From positions 6,820,001 through 6,884,000 of the forward strand of contig NZ_CP108046.1 of assembly GCF_041435115.1 (NCBI RefSeq): a DNA stretch of 64,000 nt, in the 5' to 3' direction. Both the position numbers and the translations under genes were made by a program. The number at the start of each line of letters is the position of its first letter. The first letter of the stretch is position 1. The DNA comes from Streptomyces sp. NBC_00289 (GTDB lineage: Bacteria; Actinomycetota; Actinomycetes; Streptomycetales; Streptomycetaceae). The notes beneath the pieces were generated by a model. That model did not search any database and was not told the origin of the DNA. It saw only the letters and a program-made list of their open reading frames with translations. Below are positions 36,818-45,440 of the stretch, one piece after another.

Positions 36818-38268
36818 GCGACGACCCGGGCCGCCTCGCGTACGTCCGTCGCCGCCAGTTGCTCAGCCGTCCGCTCCGCGCTCCGCCGGGCCCACGGCCC
36901 GCTGGTCAGCGCCCCGAACACCAGCACCGCCAGTCCGCAGGCCGTGAGGATCCACCAGCCCGGCCGGGCCGCCGAGACGAACGTGTCCCGGTACGACGAC
37001 GAGCCCACGCCGGACGCCAGCACCGCGCCGATCACCGCGACCCCGAGCGTCTGCCCGAGCTGACGGCTGGTGGAGGCGACGGCGGCGGCGACCCCGGCCT
37101 GGGCCCTCGGCATGCCGGACACCGCCGTGTTGGTGATCGGCGCGTTCACGAAGCCGAAGCCGACGCCGAACATGACGTACCCGACGAACAGGGTGACGTT
37201 GGAGGTCTCGGCCTCGAAGGCGGCGAACAGCACCCCGCTGGCCGTCATCGCGAGGCCGGCGACGAGCAGGGACAGCCGCGGCCCCCGGGTGCCCACCAGC
37301 CGCCCCGACAGCGGGGCGCAGAGGAACATCGGGACCGCCATCGGCAGCATCCACAGACCGGCGTGCAGCGCGTCCAGGCCGCGCACGTTCTGCAGGTACA
37401 GCGTGGACAGGAACAGGAACCCGCCGAGCGAGGCGAACGCGCTGATGGCGATCACGGTGGCCCCGCTGAACGGCACCGAACGGAAGAAGCGCAGGTCGAT
37501 GAGGGGTTCGGCGCGCCTGGGCTCGTACCGGAGCAGGCCGACGAGCGCGGCCAGCGCCAGCACCGCGAAGGGCAGAACCGTGGTGAGCCCGGCGGTCGGC
37601 GCCTCGATGATCGCGTACGTCAGGGAGCCGAACAGCGTGATCACCAGGAGCTGGCCGACCGGGTCGGGGCGGCGGGCCCTGGGCGCGCGGGACTCGGGCA
37701 CGTAGCGCAGGGTGAGCAGGAGGGCGGCGAGACCCACCGGCAGGTTGACCCAGAAGATCGAGCGCCAGCCGACGGACTCCACGAGCAGCCCGCCGATCAG
37801 CGGACCGGCGGCCATGGAGATGCCGACCACCGCGCCCCACACGCCGATCGCGCGGGCCCGCTCGCGGGGGTCGGTGAAGGTGTTGGTGATGATCGACATG
37901 GCGACCGGGTTGAGCATCGACCCGCCGACCGCCTGCACCATGCGGAACGCGACGAGCGAGTCGAGGTTCGGCGCGAGCGAGCACAGCAGCGAGCCGATGA
38001 CGAAGATCACCAGGCCCGAGAGGAAGACGCGCCTGCGGCCGATCCGGTCGGCCGTGGAGCCGGCCAGCATCAGCAGCGAGGCGAGCACCAGCGTGTACGC
38101 GTCGATCGTCCACTGCAGGCCCGCCGTGCTCGCGTGCAGCTCGTGCTGCATCGAGGGCAGGGCCACGTTCAGGGCGGTGACGTCGAGGCTCACGATCAGC
38201 AGGCTCATACAGCAGATCGCGAGAACCAGCATGCGGCGGCGATGGCTGAGCTCGGGCATGCGGGACAT
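36814..38268 (-). CDS. MFS drug-resistance transporter (DHA2)
   Basis: A 484-residue, 14-helix exporter. Helix 1 carries LIVSLDVTALNVALPSMQHEL, and motif A is AGSTADRIGRRRVFLSGLV. Motif C appears as VWGAVVGISMAAGPLIGGLLVE, and FTDPRERARAIGVWG is typical of EmrB/QacA-type pumps. ATG 38268 is used; ATG 38259 (MPELSH) is equally possible. It diverges from dusB across a short AT-richer gap. It has no adjacent regulator, unlike the other DHA2 pump at 34335. Confidence 0.9.
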   Translation of the reverse strand: MSRMPELSHRRRMLVLAICCMSLLIVSLDVTALNVALPSMQHELHASTAGLQWTIDAYTLVLASLLMLAGSTADRIGRRRVFLSGLVIFVIGSLLCSLAPNLDSLVAFRMVQAVGGSMLNPVAMSIITNTFTDPRERARAIGVWGAVVGISMAAGPLIGGLLVESVGWRSIFWVNLPVGLAALLLTLRYVPESRAPRARRPDPVGQLLVITLFGSLTYAIIEAPTAGLTTVLPFAVLALAALVGLLRYEPRRAEPLIDLRFFRSVPFSGATVIAISAFASLGGFLFLSTLYLQNVRGLDALHAGLWMLPMAVPMFLCAPLSGRLVGTRGPRLSLLVAGLAMTASGVLFAAFEAETSNVTLFVGYVMFGVGFGFVNAPITNTAVSGMPRAQAGVAAAVASTSRQLGQTLGVAVIGAVLASGVGSSSYRDTFVSAARPGWWILTACGLAVLVFGALTSGPWARRSAERTAEQLAATDVREAARVVA

Positions 38269-38341
38269 CGTACGCCCGTTTCGATAGTGCGGCTAACTAA
38301 TGACTGATACATGATCATCGCCGATACGTGACAATGGGGGA

Positions 38342-39484
38342 ATGCCCACGCCCGTTTCCCCCTTGCAGATCGGCCCGCACACCGTCCGGCCGCCCGTCGT
38401 ACTGGCACCCATGGCCGGGATCACCAACGCCCCCTTCCGCACCCTGTGCCGGGAGTTCAGCGGGGGCAAGGGCCTGTTCGTGAGCGAGATGATCACCACC
38501 CGGGCGCTGGTCGAGCGCAACGAGAAGACCATGCAGCTGATCCACTTCGACGCGACCGAGAAGCCGCGCTCGATCCAGCTGTACGGCGTCGACCCGGCGA
38601 CCGTCGGCAAGGCCGTCCGCATGATCGCGGAGGAGGACCTCGCCGACCACATCGACCTGAACTTCGGCTGCCCGGTGCCGAAGGTGACGAGGAAGGGCGG
38701 CGGGTCCGCGCTCCCCTACAAGCGCAACCTGCTGCGGTCCATCCTGCGCGAGGCGGTCAGCGGCGCCGGCGACCTCCCCGTCACCATGAAGATGCGCAAG
38801 GGCATCGACGACGACCACATCACCTACCTCGACGCCGGGCGCATCGCCGTCGAGGAGGGCGTGACGGCCATCGCCCTGCACGGCCGCACCGCCGCCCAGC
38901 ACTACGGCGGCACCGCCGACTGGGACGCCATCGCGCGGCTCAAGGAGCACGTCCCGGAGATCCCGGTGCTCGGCAACGGCGACATCTGGGCGGCCGAGGA
39001 CGCGCTGCGCATGGTCCGCGAGACCGGCTGCGACGGGGTCGTCGTGGGCCGCGGCTGCCTCGGCCGGCCGTGGCTGTTCGCGGACCTGGTGGCCGCCTTC
39101 GAAGGCCGTACGCACGACATCGCGCGGCCCGCCCTGCGCGAGGTCGCCGACGTCATGGTCCGCCACGCCACCCTGCTCGGCGAGTGGATCGGCGACGAGA
39201 GGCGCGGGGTCATCGACTTCCGCAAGCACGTGGCCTGGTACCTCAAGGGCTTCGCCGTCGGCTCCGAGATGCGCAAGCGGCTCGCGGTCACCTCCTCGCT
39301 GGCCGAACTCCGCTCCGGGCTGGACGAGTTGGACCTCGACCAGCCCTGGCCCGACGGCGCCGACGGTCCCCGCGGCCGTACGTCCGGCAACAACCGGGTG
39401 GTGCTGCCGGACGGCTGGCTGAAGGATCCCTACGACTGCGCGGGCATCGGCGAGGACGCGGAACTGGACACGTCCGGAGGCTGA
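38342..39484 (+). CDS. dusB: tRNA-dihydrouridine synthase
   Basis: A 380-residue flavoenzyme that reduces specific uridines in tRNA to dihydrouridine. It has an FMN-binding TIM barrel starting VVLAPMAGITNAPFRTLCREF, and the catalytic cysteine in DLNFGCPVPKVTRKGGGSAL. HGRTAAQHYGGTADW and LGNGDIW follow, with GVVVGRGCLGRPWLF before the helical C-terminal domain that grips tRNA. ATG 38342 follows GGGGGA. Sequence type fits the DusB branch. It is convergent with the sulfatase gene. Confidence 0.95.
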   Translation: MPTPVSPLQIGPHTVRPPVVLAPMAGITNAPFRTLCREFSGGKGLFVSEMITTRALVERNEKTMQLIHFDATEKPRSIQLYGVDPATVGKAVRMIAEEDLADHIDLNFGCPVPKVTRKGGGSALPYKRNLLRSILREAVSGAGDLPVTMKMRKGIDDDHITYLDAGRIAVEEGVTAIALHGRTAAQHYGGTADWDAIARLKEHVPEIPVLGNGDIWAAEDALRMVRETGCDGVVVGRGCLGRPWLFADLVAAFEGRTHDIARPALREVADVMVRHATLLGEWIGDERRGVIDFRKHVAWYLKGFAVGSEMRKRLAVTSSLAELRSGLDELDLDQPWPDGADGPRGRTSGNNRVVLPDGWLKDPYDCAGIGEDAELDTSGG

Positions 39485-39502
39485 ACCCGCCGGACCGGGC
39501 GC

Positions 39503-41542
39503 TCAGTCCTTCGTTGGGTGGGGAGTGGACCCGTACGCCGTCAGGAAGCGGTCGCGGAACGAACTCATCTTCCACACCGGGGCGTTGTGGGCGGGCATCA
39601 GCCCGTCCGACCAGTTCCACGACGCCACCTTGTCGAGGACCTTCGGGTCCTTGGCGACGATCGACACCGGCACGTCCCGGCTGGCGTGGTTGCCGCTGAC
39701 CCGGGCGATGGGCTGGTGGTCGCCGAGGAACACGAGAACCGTGTCGTCGGTGCCGTAGCGCTCCAGCCACTGCGTGAGGCTGGTGACCGAGTACTGGATC
39801 GACTTGCCGTACTCCTGCTTGGACCGGGTGGAGTCGGCGATGACGTCCGACGGCTTGTTGCCCGCCTTCTCGATCGGCCCGAAGACCGAGCCGTCGCCGA
39901 GCTGGTCCCAGCCGACCGTCTTCGGGATGGGCGCCCATGGCTGGTGGCTGGAGGTCAAAATGATCTCCGACATCAGCGGCTTGTCGCGCTTCCTGCTGTG
40001 CTCCAACCGCTGGAAGGCCTCCAGCGCGTACTGGTCGGGCATCGTCGACCAGCTGAACTTCGGGCCCCTGTAGCCCATCTGGAAGGCGTTGTAGACCTTG
40101 TCCAGGCCGTAGTACCTGGCCTCCGGCCAGCCCTTCTGGATGCCCGGCATGACCCCGACCGTGTCCCAGTCACCGGTCTTCTGGAACGCCTTGGTGAGAC
40201 TGAGGTGATCACCGGCCATGACCGTGCGGTAGCGCTGCTGGTTGTCGATCCACAGGCCCGACATGGTGGTGGAGTGGCCGAGCCAGCTGCTGCCGCCGTA
40301 CGTCGCCGACGTCAGCCAGCCGCTCTTCGCGTGGAAGCCGGCCTTCGCCAGAGCCGCGGTGCTCGCCTTGAGCGTCTTGTCGACACCGGGGGCGATGACC
40401 GGGTCCTCGATGGCGCTGCGGCCGTAGCTCTCGATGAACGTGAAGATCATGTCCTTGCCGCGCAGGTCGGGCACCAACTGGTCGCCCGGCGTGCCCCCGA
40501 AGCGGTCGGCGCCGGCTTCCTTCGCGAACGAGGCCTCGTCCCTGATGGTGTCCCTGACCCGCCGCGCCTGGATCTGCAGGGCACCGGCCGCACGGTCGGA
40601 GGCGACCGGCACGCCCGCCACCTCGATGCCGAGAGTGGCGCAGGTGATCCAGGCGGTGCCCGCGATGAGCGTGGCGCGGGTGGCGGTCTGGGTGTTGCGG
40701 GCCAGCAGGTTGCTGATTCGGACCGTCGCCAGCGCCATCACCACCAGCAGCAGCAGGACCAGCACGACGAGGCCGACGGTCGCGGCGATCGCCGTCGTCC
40801 TGCCCATCGAGTCCGCGACATACGACTGCGCGTCGGGCAGCAGCTCCCAGTCCAGGACGGCGTTGAAGCCCCGGCCCAGGTACTCGGTGAAGCCCATGTC
40901 GAGGAAGTTCAGCACGGTCAGCACGCCCAGGCCCACCCCGGACACGGCCGCCACGACGACGCGCGGCCGCCGCGGCAGGGCGACCACCACCGCCGCCACG
41001 ACGATCGCCTCCGCCGGAAGTCGCGTGAACCGGTTGAGGTGCAGCGCGTTCACGTTGTTCGGCAGCAGCAGGGCGACGAAGACGAGAGCCGCCGCGAGGA
41101 CGGTCGTCGTCCAGCGCAGAACCCGCGCGGTCTCCGGATACCGCGCACGCCAGGTGCGCAGGTGAGCCAGACGGGCTCCGAGCGAAGCGAGGACGGTGGT
41201 GCTGTGGGGAGTGGCAGTGGTCGTGGTGGAGGTTGCGGTGGGGGCGGCGGCGGTGGGGGACGCCTCGGGGGGCGCAGCCGTTGCTGCCTCGGCTTCGGCT
41301 TCGGCTTCGTTTTCCGCTTCGGCTCCAGGTTCGGCTTCGGCTTCGGTCTCGGCTTCGGCTCCGGGTTCCGCTGGTATCTCGGCGTCGGCCTCCACCTCGG
41401 TCTCGGCGGCGGTCTCGGCCTCGGGTGACGGGGGCGCGTCGGCCTCCGCCGGTGCCGCCGACGCGCTCTCGGACGACGCCGACGCCGACGGCGCACCGTC
41501 GTCCGGCGTGGACAGGTGGCGAAAGCGCGTGAAGACAGGCAC
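39503..41542 (-). CDS. Membrane sulfatase-fold enzyme with acidic repeat N-terminus
   Basis: A 679-residue protein. Residues about 20-110 are a cytoplasmic Ala/Glu-rich tract of AEAE-type repeats. Four or five transmembrane helices follow between about 140 and 310, then an extracytoplasmic alkaline-phosphatase/sulfatase domain: KDMIFTFIESYGRSAIED near its start, TSATYGGSSWLGHSTTMSGLW with the likely Ser/Thr nucleophile region, TSSHQPWAPIP, and FLGDHQPIARVSGNHASRDVPV with Asp/His metal ligands. The architecture matches phosphoglycerol/LTA-synthase-like transferases and similar cell-envelope enzymes. GTG 41542 has AAGGA upstream. Exact substrate unknown. Confidence 0.85.
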   Translation of the reverse strand: MPVFTRFRHLSTPDDGAPSASASSESASAAPAEADAPPSPEAETAAETEVEADAEIPAEPGAEAETEAEAEPGAEAENEAEAEAEAATAAPPEASPTAAAPTATSTTTTATPHSTTVLASLGARLAHLRTWRARYPETARVLRWTTTVLAAALVFVALLLPNNVNALHLNRFTRLPAEAIVVAAVVVALPRRPRVVVAAVSGVGLGVLTVLNFLDMGFTEYLGRGFNAVLDWELLPDAQSYVADSMGRTTAIAATVGLVVLVLLLLVVMALATVRISNLLARNTQTATRATLIAGTAWITCATLGIEVAGVPVASDRAAGALQIQARRVRDTIRDEASFAKEAGADRFGGTPGDQLVPDLRGKDMIFTFIESYGRSAIEDPVIAPGVDKTLKASTAALAKAGFHAKSGWLTSATYGGSSWLGHSTTMSGLWIDNQQRYRTVMAGDHLSLTKAFQKTGDWDTVGVMPGIQKGWPEARYYGLDKVYNAFQMGYRGPKFSWSTMPDQYALEAFQRLEHSRKRDKPLMSEIILTSSHQPWAPIPKTVGWDQLGDGSVFGPIEKAGNKPSDVIADSTRSKQEYGKSIQYSVTSLTQWLERYGTDDTVLVFLGDHQPIARVSGNHASRDVPVSIVAKDPKVLDKVASWNWSDGLMPAHNAPVWKMSSFRDRFLTAYGSTPHPTKD

Positions 41543-41733
41543 CCGAAGGTCCTTCCGTACGAAGCCCGGTGAAACGGCGGACCCGACAAGGGGGAACGAT
41601 TCCGCCGCATTCCCGTACGGCCGGTGCGCGAGCCCTGTTCAGCCCTACCGGACCAGAGCTCGGCAAACACCGGGCAAACGCCTCGTCAACCTCCCGGACC
41701 GACCACTCGCCGGCGGGCGCGCCGACCGCCCCG

Positions 41734-43671
41734 CTACGCGCCTCCCACCGCGGTGAGCAGCGCCAACGGAGCCGCCGCCGACCGCGACTCCCGCACACAG
41801 GCGTGCGGGTAGGGCACCGGCTCGGCGTGCGTGTCCCGGCCGTACCCCGCGAGGACCTCGGGGAGGCGGTGGCCGGCCGCGGTGGCCGCGTCGACGAGGG
41901 CGTGGGCGACGGTGCGGGCCTCGTCGTGCAGGCCGTAACGGGCCAGGCCCAGGGTGATCAGCGCGTTGTCGTGCGGCCACACCGAACCGCGGTGGTACGA
42001 CAGCGGGTGGTACGCCCGCTGCCCGGCCGCCAGCGTGCGCACCCCCCAGCCCGAGAAGAAGTCGGGCTCCAGCAGGCGCCGGCCGACCAGCTCGCCGTAC
42101 TCCTTGTCCAGCAGCCCGGACCACAGCAGATGCCCGGCGTCGGAGGCCAGCGCGTCGACCTGCCGGCCCTCGCCGTCGAGCGCGAGCGCCGGGAAGGAGT
42201 GGGCCCGCATCCAGAAGTCACGCTGGAAACGGTCGCGGAGGTCGGCGGCGGCCTGCTCGAGCAGGGCCGCGTACACCTCGTCGTCCCACACCGTGCGCGC
42301 GAGGTGCGCGGTGCGGCGCAGCGCGTCGTACGCGTACCCCTGGGCTCCCGCCGCCAGCACCGAGCCGCTCGCCCGGGTGCCGTCGGCGGAACAGATCGCG
42401 CCGGGGGAGTCCTTCCAGTTCTGGTTGGCCAGGCCACCCTGGTCGGCGCGGTAGACCAGGTAGCCGCGGGAGGTGAGCCCGCCGTGGTCGAGCATCCAGC
42501 CGATCGCCGCGCGGGCGTTGGGCTCCAGACGGCGGGCCAGCGCGGCGTCCCCCGTCTGCTCGACGTACGCCCCGAGCAGCACCAGGAAGAGCGGGGTGGC
42601 GTCGACCGAGCCGTAGTACCGGCCGTACGGCACCTGCCCGAAGTGCGCCAGCTCGCCGTGCCGTACCTCGTGCACGATCTTGCCGGGCTGCGCCACCGCG
42701 TCGGGGCCGACCTCCGTGGCCTGGGCTGCGGCGAGCGCGGGGAGCGTGGCGGCGGCCAGCTGGGGCCGGTAGGGAAGGGCGAACAGTGAGGTGAGCAGGG
42801 CGTCGCGGCCCAGCAGGGTCAGGAACCAGGGGGCGCCGGCGGCGGGCACCCGCAGCTCCTCGCCGTCCGGGCCGGTCGCCGGGACCTGGAGCGAGGCCAG
42901 GTCGGCGAGACCGCGCGCGCAGGCCGCGGCCAGCTCGGGCCAGCCGGTCGGGAACGCCACGCCCTCCACGAACTCGCCTTCGAGAGCGATGAGTTGCTCG
43001 TTGAGGGCGGCGGGGGAGCGGGGTACGCGCCGGGTCCGCCGGTCGCCGTGCGGCCGTGCCATGACCCGCAGCATCAGTTCCGCCGAGCCGTGCGCCTCCA
43101 GTTCCAGTGTCCAGACCAGGCGCCGGGCGCCCGTGCCGGTCTCCTCGACGGCGTCCGGCGCGGGCTCCGCCGTCACGGTCGTGACGGACCGCCAGTCACG
43201 GCGCCGATAGGTGAACTCCACGCCGTCGTCATGGATCTGGCGGGAGCGGGTGGCTCCGGACTTGGCGTAGGTGCGGTGGTCGGAGCGCAGCTCGAACTGG
43301 TCGGCGAAGTCGGCGTCCGCGGTGACCGCGAGGTGGACCGTCGTCGGCACCGGACGATTGCTCGTCACCCGCAGCGACTCGACGAACGCGCCGTCTCCGA
43401 CGGCCTGTTCACGGAAGAGCGTGTACGCGGGCGGTTCCTGCCGGCCGCCGCGCGGAACGAGGACACAGCGTGCCGTGTCCCCGTCCGCGACCGGCGTGAG
43501 CGCCTCGGGCACCGCGCCGTCGACCGTCAGTTGCCAACGGCTCAGGTGTCGCGCGTCGCGCACGAACAATCCGTCCGGGGAGCTTCCGCCCCGGACCCCG
43601 CTGATGTCCCCACCGTCACCCACGGCGGCGAACGTCCCGCCGTGCACGAGCAGATGATGCCGGTCCGTCAT
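41734..43671 (-). CDS. Glycogen debranching-type enzyme (amylo-alpha-1,6-glucosidase-like)
   Basis: A 645-residue protein. The N-terminal beta-domain starts MTDRHHLLVHGGTFAAVGDGG, followed by SSPDGLFVRDARHLSRWQL, the signature of the glycogen-debranching N-terminal family. The C-terminal (alpha/alpha)6 barrel includes LFALPYRPQLAAATLPALAAAQATEVG, QTGDAALARRLEPNARAAIGWM and HPLSYHRGSVWPHDNALI, the last being typical of amylo-alpha-1,6-glucosidase-like GHs. No signal peptide. It lies 64 bp downstream of a second (alpha/alpha)6 hydrolase, implying a shared oligosaccharide pathway. Confidence 0.87.
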   Translation of the reverse strand: MTDRHHLLVHGGTFAAVGDGGDISGVRGGSSPDGLFVRDARHLSRWQLTVDGAVPEALTPVADGDTARCVLVPRGGRQEPPAYTLFREQAVGDGAFVESLRVTSNRPVPTTVHLAVTADADFADQFELRSDHRTYAKSGATRSRQIHDDGVEFTYRRRDWRSVTTVTAEPAPDAVEETGTGARRLVWTLELEAHGSAELMLRVMARPHGDRRTRRVPRSPAALNEQLIALEGEFVEGVAFPTGWPELAAACARGLADLASLQVPATGPDGEELRVPAAGAPWFLTLLGRDALLTSLFALPYRPQLAAATLPALAAAQATEVGPDAVAQPGKIVHEVRHGELAHFGQVPYGRYYGSVDATPLFLVLLGAYVEQTGDAALARRLEPNARAAIGWMLDHGGLTSRGYLVYRADQGGLANQNWKDSPGAICSADGTRASGSVLAAGAQGYAYDALRRTAHLARTVWDDEVYAALLEQAAADLRDRFQRDFWMRAHSFPALALDGEGRQVDALASDAGHLLWSGLLDKEYGELVGRRLLEPDFFSGWGVRTLAAGQRAYHPLSYHRGSVWPHDNALITLGLARYGLHDEARTVAHALVDAATAAGHRLPEVLAGYGRDTHAEPVPYPHACVRESRSAAAPLALLTAVGGA

Positions 43672-43735
43672 CCCCGGTCCCCTCCTTTGACGCCCTTGAG
43701 TGCCTTGCCGTCCAGGCTGTTCACGTCCGGGCCGG

Positions 43736-45193
43736 TCACGCGGTCCGGACGTGCACGCCGCTCAGGTCGAACATGCCGCTGTCCGTGTGCGTGTCCGTGT
43801 CCGTGGCTGCGCCGGTGCCCGGTCCGGCCGCGCCGCCCGCGAGGGGCTCGTGCAGCAGGTCGAGCGTGAGCGCGGCGGTCCAGCTGAAGCCGGTCGCCCC
43901 GCAGGCCTCGCCGGTGTACGGATCGACGTACTCCGCGAAGTCCGAGCTGTCGGCGGTCCGCAGCACGGCCTCCCGCAGCGCACCCGCCCTCGCCTGCTCG
44001 CCGTGCTGCCTGAGCCCGCGCTCCACCAGCCAGCTCGTGTTGAACCAGGCCGGCCCGCGCCAGTAGCGGTGCGGGTCGAAGGCCTCGCCGAGCAGGTCGT
44101 AACTCGGTACGAGGCGGGTCGAGGTGCCGAGGCCGAAGTGCGGTGAGCACGCCGTCCCGACCAGGGCGGCGGTGATCTCGCGCGGGAGCCCGGGCAGCAG
44201 CAGCGGGATCAGCCCGGACACGCTCCGCTCGGGGATCAGCTCCCCGCCGCGCACGTCCCGGCAGAAGAACAGGTTCTCGGCCGGGTCCCAGAGCCGGTCG
44301 ACGAGCGCGGCTGTCAGCCGTTCCGCGCGCGCGTGCCGGGCCGTGCCGGTGGCCCCCAGCTCCCGGGCGATGCGGGCCAGCGCGTGCTCCGAGGCGATGA
44401 GCAGGGCGTTGAACGCGGGGTCCTCCACCGCGAATCCGCCCGCACCTCTCCCCCCACCGCCCTCGACCGAGGCCCCGCGGGCCGGTCCCGTGTCCGCCCC
44501 GTCGGCGTATCCGCCGTCGCGGTAGTCCGTCGCCAGCCGCACGTAACGCCCGTAGTCCAGGTCCGTCGGCCGGTCGTCGGCGGCGCCGTGGTCGAGGTCC
44601 GCGCGGCGGAAGGAGCGGGCCGGGGCGGGCGTGATCCGGCTCAACGGGGCGTCCCAGCAGGGGCTGTTGTCCATACCCTGTTCCCAGGGGTGTACGACGG
44701 ACGCCAGCGAGCCCCCGCCCAGGTCCCGCCGGTGCAGCAGATACCGGTGCCAGGCGGCGAGGCGTGGGTACACGCCGGCCAGGAAGCCGCGCGCCCGTGA
44801 CAGACCCGGGTCCGCGCAGTGCACCAGCCACGCGGCCAGCGCGTGCACCGGTGGCTGCACGATGCCCGAGGTCTGTACCGTGCGCGGGGCGCCCGCAGCG
44901 CGCCCCGCGGTCGAGGAGCGCCAGAAGTCGGGGCTCGGGAAGTACGCGTCGAGCGGGACGGAGGGGTTGAAGACGATGTGCGGGATCCGCCCGTCGCCCC
45001 ACTGGGCGCCGAGCAGCGTCTCCAGCTCCGTCTGGGCCCGTAACGGCGACAGGTGGCGCAGACCGATGGCGATGAACGCGGAGTCCCAGGACCACTGGTG
45101 CGGGTACAGGCCGCGCGAGGGCACCGTCGACGTGCCGGTCCAGTTGCCCTCCAGCACCCGGGCTGCCCTGACGTGCAGTGACGGCTTGGTCAC
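43736..45193 (-). CDS. GH63-like (alpha/alpha)6 glycoside hydrolase
   Basis: A 485-residue glucosidase/trehalase-superfamily enzyme resembling mannosylglycerate-hydrolase-type GH63 proteins. Diagnostic segments are GLYPHQWSWDSAFIAIGLRH near the N-terminus, SGIVQPPVHALAAW, HPWEQGMDNSPCWD and YWRGPAWFNTSWLVERGL. A Thr/Asp repeat (TDTDTHTD) lies near the C-terminus. I favour GTG 45193 (VTKPSLHVRAARV); a TACGAT -10-like hexamer 7 bp upstream would make the mRNA leaderless. ATG 45262 is the alternative. Divergent from a ROK regulator; probably cotranscribed with the debranching enzyme gene. Confidence 0.83.
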   Translation of the reverse strand: MTKPSLHVRAARVLEGNWTGTSTVPSRGLYPHQWSWDSAFIAIGLRHLSPLRAQTELETLLGAQWGDGRIPHIVFNPSVPLDAYFPSPDFWRSSTAGRAAGAPRTVQTSGIVQPPVHALAAWLVHCADPGLSRARGFLAGVYPRLAAWHRYLLHRRDLGGGSLASVVHPWEQGMDNSPCWDAPLSRITPAPARSFRRADLDHGAADDRPTDLDYGRYVRLATDYRDGGYADGADTGPARGASVEGGGGRGAGGFAVEDPAFNALLIASEHALARIARELGATGTARHARAERLTAALVDRLWDPAENLFFCRDVRGGELIPERSVSGLIPLLLPGLPREITAALVGTACSPHFGLGTSTRLVPSYDLLGEAFDPHRYWRGPAWFNTSWLVERGLRQHGEQARAGALREAVLRTADSSDFAEYVDPYTGEACGATGFSWTAALTLDLLHEPLAGGAAGPGTGAATDTDTHTDSGMFDLSGVHVRTA

Positions 45194-45440
45194 GGCCGGA
45201 TCGTATGCAATGGGCTCCGGGCCCGAAACCTCACCATGGCCGGAAAAGGGAGGTGAGGACATGGTGCGCGCGTGGTCCAGGCGTCCCGCGTTACGAGCGG
45301 TCAGTTGGGTTGTGCGGTCCACTCAGGCTCCCCGAAGACGTACGGCCGACCAGTTCGGCAGTGGCTACCGTAGGGTTACGTCTATTTAACACGCAAAACT
45401 CAATATGTAATGCAACATGGAGAAACACAAGGGGGTGCGC
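45194..45440. promoter_or_regulatory. Divergent promoter region, GH63-ROK
   Basis: A 247-bp gap between the hydrolase and ROK genes. Its right half is markedly AT-rich for this genome (TCTATTTAACACGCAAAACT at 45382-45401, then CAATATGTAATG). ROK repressors usually bind AT-rich, A/T-flanked inverted repeats in such divergent gaps, so this is where the operator should lie. I see no clean long palindrome. Confidence 0.5.

Noticed and set aside
35233..38307. 1024-codon plus-strand frame
   Set aside because: It crosses an MFS gene, an XRE regulator and another MFS gene on both strands; the translation is low-complexity with no domain.
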